From CAVQFB01 sp963711675 (GTDB taxonomy: Bacteria > Acidobacteriota > Terriglobia > Terriglobales > Acidobacteriaceae), in NCBI GenBank assembly GCA_963711675.1, contig CAVQFB010000019.1:62001-126000 (forward strand): 64,000 bases of DNA. The letters run 5' to 3'. The position numbers were made by a program, and so were the translations under genes. Under the pieces are notes generated by a model that worked only from the letters and a program-made list of their open reading frames with translations, made no database searches and was not told where the DNA came from. How positions within the stretch are numbered: position 1 is the stretch's first letter; every line of letters begins with the position of its first letter. Positions 1-7,409 of the stretch are shown piece after piece.

Positions 1-278
1 CTTGCCACCAGGTCAGGAGTACCATCCCGCGATCCCGCGTCGGCATTGATAATCGCGGCTCTCTCCCGAGGAAACCATTGCAGGAGACCTCCCTGAATAG
101 AAGCGACAACGGGGCCAATGGTTTGGGCATTGTTATGAGTAGGCAGGCCTACGAGGATGTCGATTTCGCCGACATTGATCAGCTGGCGAACGAAATCATC
201 GGTGAGCAGGCTCTCCTCCACCAACTTGACGTCGGTGCGAAACGCAGGAGAGCGCTCTTGTGTGGATACCTCTGGCAT
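1..278 (-). CDS. GT-A fold glycosyltransferase, N-terminal part (cut by window edge)
   Basis: Reading the minus strand from the ATG at 278-276 gives 92 uninterrupted codons to the window edge. After about 40 residues comes a typical family-2-like nucleotide-sugar start, DILVGLPTHNNAQTIG, and then the pattern NADAGSRDGTP, which resembles the D-G-S-x-D-G-T segment of GT-A transferases acting on glycerate or on short glucosides. The start codon lies 29 bases past the stop of the trehalose-synthase-like gene on the same strand, so the two are probably co-transcribed and both handle compatible-solute or storage glucosides. The donor and acceptor cannot be told from the N-terminus. Glucosylglycerate-type synthases are one possibility. 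Confidence 0.72.
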   Translation of the reverse strand, partial: MPEVSTQERSPAFRTDVKLVEESLLTDDFVRQLINVGEIDILVGLPTHNNAQTIGPVVASIQGGLLQWFPRERAAIINADAGSRDGTPDLVA

Positions 279-307
279 TGTTTCCACAGCTTACTTTGTG
301 TGCCGGT

Positions 308-1984
308 TCAGATTTTTCGCAGCCGAAACCAGTAAAACTGATAGGGACCCATGGTTAACAGATAAGGAAATTCGCCTATCCGTGGAAAAATATTCTTGCC
401 AAACATCTCGATCAGAATACTTCCTTTGTAGCGCCGCAAGTCGAGCTCTACCGCCTGCGCGGCACTGGAAAGATTATTGACTACCAGGACCGTCTCATTC
501 TCGAAGTGGCGGACATAGGCCAGAATCCTGTGGTTGGCGGGATAGAGAAATTCGATCGATCCATTGCCAAAAACCTTTGTCGACCGCCGTACCTCGATGA
601 TTCGCCGCATCCACGAGAGCAATGAATGCGGAGTTCGGCGCTGCGACAACACATTGATGGCAGGGTACCCATAGACCGGGTTCAGAATCAAGGGCGCATA
701 CAGATTCTCGGGATCGGCTATGGAGAAGCCTCCGTTCCAGCCCCCGCTCCACTGCATGGGAGTTCGAACTCCGTTGCGGTCGCCGAGATTGATATTGTCA
801 CCCATTCCAATCTCATCGCCGTAATAAATGATGGGAGTGCCCGGAAAGGACATCAACATGCCGTTCATCAGTTCGATGCGCCGGCGATCATTGTCGAGCA
901 AGGGAGCCAGCCGCCGCCGGATTCCCAGGTTCAGCCGCATGGTTTTGTTTTCTGCGTAGGCGTCGTACATATAGTCCCGCTCGATGTCCGTGACCATTTC
1001 GAGGGTCAATTCGTCATGGTTGCGCAGGAACAGGCACCACTGGCAGGAAGGTGGAATCTCAGGCGTTTGCTGCAGGATTTCGGTGATCGGCTTCCGGTCC
1101 TCGAGTTTCACTCCCATGAACATCCGGGGCATCAAAGGGAAATGAAATGCCATGTGGAACTCGTCGCCGTCAGCGAAATAGGGGCGGAGATCGGCGGGCC
1201 ACTGATTGGCCTCCGCGAGCAGCATGCGGCCGGGAAATTGTTCGTCGAGCCGGCGCCGTAGATCCTTAATGACGGCGTGGGTCTCGGGCAGATTTTCGCA
1301 ATTCGTTCCTTCCCGCTCGACCAGGTAGGGAACCGCGTCCAGCCGGAAGCCATCGACTCCCATTTCCAGCCAGAACTTCATGACGTTCCACATCTCTTCG
1401 CGGACAGCGGGATTGTCGTAGTTGAGATCAGGCTGGTGGCTGAAGAAGCGATGCCAGTAATAGGACTTGGAAATCGGGTCCCATGCCCAATTCGACATCT
1501 CGGTATCGAGGAAGATGATCCGCGCGCCTTTGTACTTCGTGTCGGTCTCGTTCCACACATACCAATCGCGGTAAGGATTGTCCCGCGAACTGCGCGACTG
1601 CTGGAACCAGGCATGCTGATCGGAGGTGTGATTCAGTACCATCTCGATAATCACGCGGAGCCCGCGCTCATGGGCCGAGTTGAGGAATCTCTTGAAGTCC
1701 TCCAGGTTTCCGTAGCTGGCGTGGACTGACCTGTGCTCGGCGATATCGTAGCCGTCGTCGCGCAGTGGGGAAGGGAAGAACGGCATCAGCCAGATGGCGT
1801 TGACGCCCAGCTCCTGGAGGTAATCGAGCTTCTGTTCCAGCCCCTGGAAGTCGCCGATTCCGTCTCCGTTACTGTCGCAGAAGGTGCGGACGTGGACCTG
1901 GTAGATGATTGCGTCCTTGTACCAGAGCACATCCTGCTTCACTGGCAAAATCGCTTCCTCCGCAGGGGGTGATGTTCGAGGCAA
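308..1984 (-). CDS. treS: Trehalose synthase-type GH13 alpha-glucosyltransferase
   Basis: Protein of 558 residues with the four GH13 regions in order: EMVLNH near residue 114, GFRLDAVPYL with the catalytic nucleophile Asp216, LLAEANQWP with the acid/base Glu258, and FLRNHDE with the transition-state Asp324. The stretch after region II (VEREGTNCENLPETH) and the segment NHDELTLEMVTD after region IV are characteristic of maltose alpha-D-glucosyltransferase (trehalose synthase), which interconverts maltose and trehalose in the cytoplasm. The length matches TreS without a fused maltokinase. It is first in a minus-strand pair with a glycosyltransferase. A closely related alpha-amylase-family hydrolase cannot be excluded. 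Confidence 0.85.
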   Translation of the reverse strand: MPRTSPPAEEAILPVKQDVLWYKDAIIYQVHVRTFCDSNGDGIGDFQGLEQKLDYLQELGVNAIWLMPFFPSPLRDDGYDIAEHRSVHASYGNLEDFKRFLNSAHERGLRVIIEMVLNHTSDQHAWFQQSRSSRDNPYRDWYVWNETDTKYKGARIIFLDTEMSNWAWDPISKSYYWHRFFSHQPDLNYDNPAVREEMWNVMKFWLEMGVDGFRLDAVPYLVEREGTNCENLPETHAVIKDLRRRLDEQFPGRMLLAEANQWPADLRPYFADGDEFHMAFHFPLMPRMFMGVKLEDRKPITEILQQTPEIPPSCQWCLFLRNHDELTLEMVTDIERDYMYDAYAENKTMRLNLGIRRRLAPLLDNDRRRIELMNGMLMSFPGTPIIYYGDEIGMGDNINLGDRNGVRTPMQWSGGWNGGFSIADPENLYAPLILNPVYGYPAINVLSQRRTPHSLLSWMRRIIEVRRSTKVFGNGSIEFLYPANHRILAYVRHFENETVLVVNNLSSAAQAVELDLRRYKGSILIEMFGKNIFPRIGEFPYLLTMGPYQFYWFRLRKI

Positions 1985-2228
1985 CTTGTTGCGCGACCCA
2001 AGAAGCTTCTCAGATCAGCCGAATTCCTGCCAACGAGCTATCCGATACGGTATCAGCTATCGGCGTCTCGATGAAACCTTGTGTACTTGCTATAGCAACC
2101 ACCTAGTAATAAATGGAGGAGCGAACGCGGCATTTCGCAGGTGAGCGGTTCGAGAGCCAGCGCATTACCGCGGTAATTTGCCCGGTCTGGCTTGGACTCG
2201 ATAGCGTCATAGCCAGTCCTTACAAACC

Positions 2229-2585
2229 ATGGGTTCCGAACCGATCCTCGCGCGTCCCCGATTCGCTCTCGCTGCTACGGTAGTGGTGCGAGAATCGGGA
2301 ACCGGCGCAGCAATCTTAGCCCGGCTGGGTAATATCAGTCTGAGTGGGTGCTACGTCGAAACGCCCCGCCCAATCCGGGAGCATGCCCGGGTCCGGGTGA
2401 TACTCGAGACGTCTGACATTCACGCCGATCTTTGGGGTGTGGTACAACGCCGCGATGCAAACGGTTTGGGAATACGTTTTACAAACGGCACTACGGTCGA
2501 AGACTGGAAACGCCTGGAGTCCCTCATCAAGGAATTGCAGGATGCGGTCCCGCCGAAGAGTGATGCGGCTGCGAGTGCAAGATAG
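2229..2585 (+). CDS. PilZ-domain protein
   Basis: Small protein of 118 residues. It shows NISLSGCYVET (residues about 36-46), the [D/N]-x-S-x-x-G signature of PilZ c-di-GMP receptors, followed by beta strands and a GLGIRF segment typical of the end of the domain. The upstream arginine motif is weak: only RPRF near residue 9, not a clear RxxxR, so c-di-GMP binding is uncertain. There are no membrane segments or extra domains. It stands alone, with 244 bases to the divergent treS and about 340 bases to the efflux operon. Confidence 0.72.
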   Translation: MGSEPILARPRFALAATVVVRESGTGAAILARLGNISLSGCYVETPRPIREHARVRVILETSDIHADLWGVVQRRDANGLGIRFTNGTTVEDWKRLESLIKELQDAVPPKSDAAASAR

Positions 2586-2787
2586 GACCTGCGCCACCCG
2601 CGACCACCAATTACCAAGCCGGGGGTCACAAAGGTTCTGCTTCTGACTGTCGTTTGGCCCACCTCAAAAAAGGTTGAATTGAACTCCGGTCAGGTCGCAG
2701 CCTGCGGAGAACGCGATTCGATTGCGAGTGCAAGACCCAGGCCTCCCCAAGTGGCGAGTCCTGGAGACCAACATCGCCCATAAACGC

Positions 2788-2803
2788 TGTCCATTCTTGG
2801 ACA
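2788..2803. promoter_or_regulatory. Candidate enhancer site for the NtrC-type regulator (perfect inverted repeat)
   Basis: TGTCCATTCTTGGACA is a perfect 6-bp inverted repeat with a 4-bp spacer. Its centre lies about 128 bases before the predicted start of the sigma-54 promoter at 2898-2913, the usual distance for an enhancer bound by an NtrC-family dimer. The operon it would control encodes such a regulator at 12503. The 2586-2926 interval holds no convincing gene. Confidence 0.5.
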
Positions 2804-2897
2804 CTGACGACCGGTACGGGACAGGACCGCCTGATCACCCGATTCCTTCGATAGCACTATCCAGCCTGTTTCTCAACACTTGCGGCCCTCCGGACAG

Positions 2898-2913
2898 TGG
2901 CGCTCGAGTTGCC
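2898..2913 (+). promoter_or_regulatory. Sigma-54 promoter of the efflux operon
   Basis: TGGCGCTCGAGTTGCC keeps the invariant GG (-24) and GC (-12) with the exact 10-bp gap required by sigma-54 RNA polymerase (consensus TGGCAC-N5-TTGCA). The predicted +1 is near 2924, only about three bases before the adaptor start codon at 2927, which implies an almost leaderless message. The presence of a sigma-54 activator in the downstream operon supports the call. Confidence 0.65.
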
Positions 2914-2926
2914 ATTGACTTAAGCG

Positions 2927-4187
2927 ATGGATATCGCTCGACCCGAGTTCAAGGCTCAGAAACGTCGTCGTCAGGCGATCATCGTGGTGGTTTCGGTTCT
3001 CGCAGTGGCCGCGGTCACAGTTGGAGTTTCGCGGCTTAAGCCGGCGGCTCCGACCGTGGAACGTGGAAGCGTCTGGACCGACACGGTGAAGCGCGGTCCC
3101 ATGCTTCGCCAGGTGCGAGGGCTGGGTTCGCTGGTTCCCACTCAGGAATCGGTGCGACAGATTCCGGCGGAGACTGAGGCGACAGTTGTCCGAATTCGCA
3201 TGCTGCCCGGCTCACTGGTGAAAGCAGATACCGTCCTATTAGAGATGAGCAATCCGCAGACCGAGCAAGCCGCGGTCGATGCCCAGCTTCAATTGAAGGC
3301 GGCGGATGCCGAGTATCAAAGTCTTCGGGTGAAGCTGGAAAGTGATTTGATGAACCAGAAGGCCGGAGCGGCCACGGTGAGCGCTGACCACGCGCAAGCG
3401 CAACGCCAGGCGGACACGGATAAGGCGCTGTACGAGCTCGGTGTGATCTCCGGCTTGGCCTACCGGTCTTCCAAGGACAAGGCAGACGAGCTGACCACCA
3501 GGAACGACCTTGAAGGGCAGAGGCTGACGGCGAATCAGAGGGCCATTGAGTCGCAGATGGCGCAACAGCAGGCGAAGGTCGATCAGATGCGAACTCTGGC
3601 GCAACTTAAACAAAAACAACTGGACGCACTGAGAGTCCGGGCCGGGAATCGACGGAGTGCTGGTGGACCTGCCGCTGCAGGTTGGGCAGCACGTCCTGCC
3701 GGGCACTATGCTCGCAAAAGTCGTGGAGCCGGACCATCTAATGGCCACGCTGAAAGTCGCCGAGACCCAGGCGCGGGATGTCCAGATTGGAGAGCCAGCC
3801 TCCATCGACACGCACAACGGGGTGGTTGCGGGCACGGTGATGCGCGTCGACCCGGCCGTGCAGAACGGAACCGTCACCGTCGACGTAAAAATAACCGGAG
3901 AACTTCCGAAGGGTGCCCGTCCCGACCTAAGTGTGGATGGGACGATCGACCTGGAACGCCTGGAGAACGTTTTGTATGTTGGGCGGCCGGCCTTCGGGCA
4001 GGAGAACAGCACCATCAGCCTGTTCAAGCTTGGTGCCGGTGGCCAGGAAGCCACGCGGACTCCGGTTAAGGTTGGGCGAGCGTCCGTAAATTCGATTCAG
4101 ATCATCGAAGGTCTGCACGAAGGAGACACGGTGATCTTGTCCGACATGTCTCGCTGGGACAATACCGACCGAGTCCGTCTCGAATAA
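2927..4187 (+). CDS. HlyD/RND-type periplasmic adaptor subunit (frameshifted)
   Basis: The first reading frame gives a short cytoplasmic start (MDIARPEFKAQKRRR), one membrane anchor (residues about 16-36), a lipoyl/barrel half and a long alpha-helical hairpin rich in Gln and Ala up to about residue 237. At about 3641-3650 one extra base (GGGAATC where GGGATC restores the frame) shifts the reading. The next frame then continues with DGVLVDLPLQVGQHV and a complete beta-barrel and membrane-proximal domain to 4187. Joined, the two make a normal adaptor of about 420 residues that links inner-membrane MacB-like permeases to a TolC-like channel. It is the first gene of the efflux operon. The frameshift may be a sequencing error or a real lesion. 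Confidence 0.82.
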
Positions 4188-4223
4188 GAAACACAAACGC
4201 AATTCACGACGAGGGAGCTTGGA

Positions 4224-4949
4224 ATGACGGAAGCAGGACAGCCACTCATCAACATTGAGGAATTGACCAAAGTCTTCTATACCGACGAGATTGAAACGCA
4301 CGCGCTCTCGGGCATTCACTTGACGGTGAACAAAGGCGAGTACGTGGCCATGTCGGGCCCCTCGGGTTGCGGCAAGTCCACGCTACTGTCGATCATCGGC
4401 CTGCTGGATACGCCAACCTCCGGGCGCTATTCGCTGAACGGAAAGACGGTCGAGAACCTGGATTTTGCCGAGCGCTCACGCATCCGGAACCAGGAGATCG
4501 GGTTCATCTTCCAGAGCTTCAATCTGATCGGCGATTTGACGGTGTACGAAAACGTCGAGCTGCCGTTGACCTACCGGCAGAAGATGCCGACCGCTGACCG
4601 CAAAGCGCGCGTCATGGAAGCGCTCGAGCGAGTGGGCATGGCGCATCGCGTGCGACATTATCCCTCGCAACTGTCGGGAGGTCAGCAGCAGCGTGTTGCT
4701 GTGGCCCGTGCGCTGGGCGGAAAGCCCTCAATCTTGCTTGCCGACGAGCCGACGGGGAACCTGGACTCGCGTAATGGCGAAGCCGTCATGGAACTCCTGC
4801 AGAATTTGCATCGCGAGGGCGCGACGATCTGCATGGTCACTCACGATCCCCGCTTCGCGAAGCACGCGCAGCGGGAAGTTCACCTCTTCGACGGCAAGGT
4901 TGTGGCTGAAGAAGAGCTGAAGAAGTTGATGCAGGAGACGAGTGCGTGA
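4224..4949 (+). CDS. MacB/LolD-type ABC transporter ATPase
   Basis: Protein of 241 residues with Walker A GPSGCGKST (residues 45-53), signature LSGGQQQRVAVARAL (from 150), Walker B ILLADEP (170-176), intact D-loop NLDS and switch His207. This is the ATP-binding subunit of the MacB/LolD family, which powers mechanotransmission by FtsX-like permeases rather than classical import. It sits 36 bases after the adaptor and overlaps the following permease by four bases (GTGA), so the products are probably made in fixed ratio. Confidence 0.93.
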   Translation: MTEAGQPLINIEELTKVFYTDEIETHALSGIHLTVNKGEYVAMSGPSGCGKSTLLSIIGLLDTPTSGRYSLNGKTVENLDFAERSRIRNQEIGFIFQSFNLIGDLTVYENVELPLTYRQKMPTADRKARVMEALERVGMAHRVRHYPSQLSGGQQQRVAVARALGGKPSILLADEPTGNLDSRNGEAVMELLQNLHREGATICMVTHDPRFAKHAQREVHLFDGKVVAEEELKKLMQETSA

Positions 4950-7384
4950 CCGGCCTGCTACAGGATTTGCGGTACGCGTTGCGGCAGCTGCGCAAGAGCC
5001 CGGGCTTCACTACGATCGCGATAGTGACGCTTGCCCTGGGGATCGGCGCGAACACCGCCGTTTTCAGCGTAATTGATGCCGTCATGCTTCGGCCGCTGCC
5101 TTACCACCAACCGGAACGGCTAATTGCGGCAGAGTCCGTCGGCAGCCGGGAACCCGGCGTCGGGGCATTTTCATATCCGGACTTTTTCGATTGGCGGACG
5201 CGAAACCATACCCTCAGCCACCTCGTGTCGTATCACGACCTTTCCTTTACCCTGACCGGCCTCGACCGGCCCCTTTTCATCGATGGCGAAGTTGTCTCCT
5301 GGGACTTCTTGCCTGCCCTCGGCATCAATCCGGAACTGGGTCGCGGCTTTACGCCTGACGAGGAAAAGGTTGGCACGCGCGTGGTGCTGATCAGCCATGC
5401 GCTATGGACAACGCAATTTGGATCGGATAGATCGGTCCTCGGCCGCCAGATCAAACTTAACGGGAGTCTCTACACCGTGATCGGGGTCATGCAGCCGTCG
5501 TTTCGCTTCCCGGTCAATGCTCCCCGAAATGATTTTTGGACCACCCTGGCAGTAGATGACGATCCGAACGATCCGACGCCGAACACGGCCAGCCGCGGCT
5601 CTCATTTTCTCAACGTCTTCGGACGAATGAAGCCAGGCGTCACGCTTGAACAAGTAGATCAAGACCTTAAGGCAATTGCGGCTAATCTTGCCAAAGAGTA
5701 TCCCGATACCAACACCCGGCGCGATTCGGCCCGTGTTCAGACCGCGCTGGCAGCCCTGATTGGCGATACGCGACTCCCTCTTCTGATCGTTACAGGTGCA
5801 GTTTTGCTCGTTTTGCTGATCGCCTGCGGCAACATCGCGAATCTTATGCTCGCGAGGCTACGCGAGCGGCAAAGGGAGATCGCGATGCGCTGTGCGTTAG
5901 GCGCGGGGCGCAACCGCATCGTCCGGCAGCTACTTGTGGAGAGTCTGGCTTTGAGCGTGATCGGTGGCGTCGCCGGATGCGGACTGGCTTTTCTGTGTAC
6001 TCCCGCACTCCTGAAGCTCATCGGCGACAGCGTTCCCCGGGCTGCAGATGCGGGAGTTGACCTGCGGGTCCTGCTTTTCTGTTTGCTTCTGTCATTCGCC
6101 GCCGGAGTCATATTCGGCGTCGTCCCCGCGCTCGTCTCTTCGCGAACTAATCTTGTATCCACCCTGAAAGAGGGTGGCCGCAGCGACGTAACCGGACGCG
6201 ACTGGCTGCGCTCGTCGTTGATTGTAGCGCAGGTGGCGCTCGGCTTAGTGCTCAGTGCCGGCGCTGGCCTTCTCATCGCCAGCTTCGCCAATCTTCAGCG
6301 CACCAACGAAGGATTCAATCCCGACAACCTACTGACTCTGTTTTTCGAAACTCCCGATTCACGTTACAAAGCCACCCGCCCGCAGTTTTATCGCGAATAC
6401 TTCGACAAAGTTCGTGCGATCCCGGGAGTTCAATCCGCAGGCGGCGTCATCTTCCTTCCCATGACCAACGACGGAGCGGACGTTACCTTCGAGAATCCGG
6501 AACATCCCACCCCCAAGGGAAACCAGCCCGCCGCCGACGTCACACCAATTTCTCCGCAGTACTTCAGCACCATGCATGTTCCCGTCCTTGAGGGCCGCGA
6601 CTTCACCGAGCGTGATGAGGCCTCGGCTCCCCCAGTACTCATCGTTAACCAGGCCTTCGCTAACAAGTATTTTCCGGGTGAGCAAGTGCTGGGAAAGAAG
6701 CTCAAGCCCGGCGCCGGTAACGGAAAGCCGGGCGGTCCGCCGTGGCGCGAGATCGTCGGCGTCGTTGGAGACATTCGTCTCTCGATGACCCAACGCGAAA
6801 TGCGTCCTGCGATGTATTTGCCGGCCAGTCAGCTCGACACCTGGTGCTGTATGTACTCCGTGGTGCGTTCGAGCGTAGACCCAATAAGTCTGACTCAGAG
6901 TGTGCATCAGATTGTCGCTTCCATGGACCGTGAAATCCCTGTTACCAACGTTCATAGCATGCGAGAACTGATGTCCACGCAACTTTCCCAGCCGCGGTTC
7001 ACGATGGCCCTGCTCGGTGCCTTTGCTGGACTCGCTGTCACGCTCACGATCGTCGGGCTGTACGGAGTGATGACGTATTCCGTAACGCGGCGCACGCGGG
7101 AGATCGGCGTGCGCATGGCGCTTGGTGCGCAACGGGCAGTTGTATTGACCATGGTACTTGGCGATGCGGCTGTCCTACTCGCAGTGGGAATTGTCGTGGG
7201 GATTGCCGCCGTATTGGGCTGCGCCTCCATATTACAGAGCATGCTGTACGGCACAGGATCACGAGATCCCCTTGTGCTGACACTGGTCTGCGTCGGAGTG
7301 GCATGCGCCGGACTGTTTGCTGCGTACATTCCCGCGTTTCGCGCCGCCCAGGTCGATCCCATGGTGGCACTGCGGTACGAGTGA
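4946..7384 (+). CDS. ADOP-type ABC permease (MacB-like, FtsX domains), copy 1
   Basis: Protein of 812 residues beginning with the ADOP hallmark LLQDLRYALRQLRKSPGF. It has one N-terminal membrane helix, a periplasmic MacB-core domain (about 50-250), an FtsX domain of three to four helices (about 275-400), a second periplasmic domain (about 430-690) and a second FtsX domain (about 690-805), and ends in DPMVALRYE. A single chain thus carries two MacB-like halves, as in the acidobacterial duplicated orphan permeases. The GTG start at 4946 overlaps the ATPase stop. Substrates of this family are mostly unknown; efflux of a toxic compound or peptide is inferred from the adaptor and TolC-like neighbours. 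Confidence 0.9.
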   Translation: MTGLLQDLRYALRQLRKSPGFTTIAIVTLALGIGANTAVFSVIDAVMLRPLPYHQPERLIAAESVGSREPGVGAFSYPDFFDWRTRNHTLSHLVSYHDLSFTLTGLDRPLFIDGEVVSWDFLPALGINPELGRGFTPDEEKVGTRVVLISHALWTTQFGSDRSVLGRQIKLNGSLYTVIGVMQPSFRFPVNAPRNDFWTTLAVDDDPNDPTPNTASRGSHFLNVFGRMKPGVTLEQVDQDLKAIAANLAKEYPDTNTRRDSARVQTALAALIGDTRLPLLIVTGAVLLVLLIACGNIANLMLARLRERQREIAMRCALGAGRNRIVRQLLVESLALSVIGGVAGCGLAFLCTPALLKLIGDSVPRAADAGVDLRVLLFCLLLSFAAGVIFGVVPALVSSRTNLVSTLKEGGRSDVTGRDWLRSSLIVAQVALGLVLSAGAGLLIASFANLQRTNEGFNPDNLLTLFFETPDSRYKATRPQFYREYFDKVRAIPGVQSAGGVIFLPMTNDGADVTFENPEHPTPKGNQPAADVTPISPQYFSTMHVPVLEGRDFTERDEASAPPVLIVNQAFANKYFPGEQVLGKKLKPGAGNGKPGGPPWREIVGVVGDIRLSMTQREMRPAMYLPASQLDTWCCMYSVVRSSVDPISLTQSVHQIVASMDREIPVTNVHSMRELMSTQLSQPRFTMALLGAFAGLAVTLTIVGLYGVMTYSVTRRTREIGVRMALGAQRAVVLTMVLGDAAVLLAVGIVVGIAAVLGCASILQSMLYGTGSRDPLVLTLVCVGVACAGLFAAYIPAFRAAQVDPMVALRYE

Positions 7385-7409
7385 GGAATTGCGGATAAGG
7401 ATTAGGCCA

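Noticed and set aside
626..1729. Long plus-strand open frames opposite treS
   Set aside because: The minus strand carries all four GH13 motifs without interruption, and the plus-strand products resemble no protein family.
7317..7409. An earlier start for the second ADOP permease
   Set aside because: The extra codons overlap the end of the first permease and do not resemble the conserved ADOP N-terminus, which begins exactly at the GTG at 7410.
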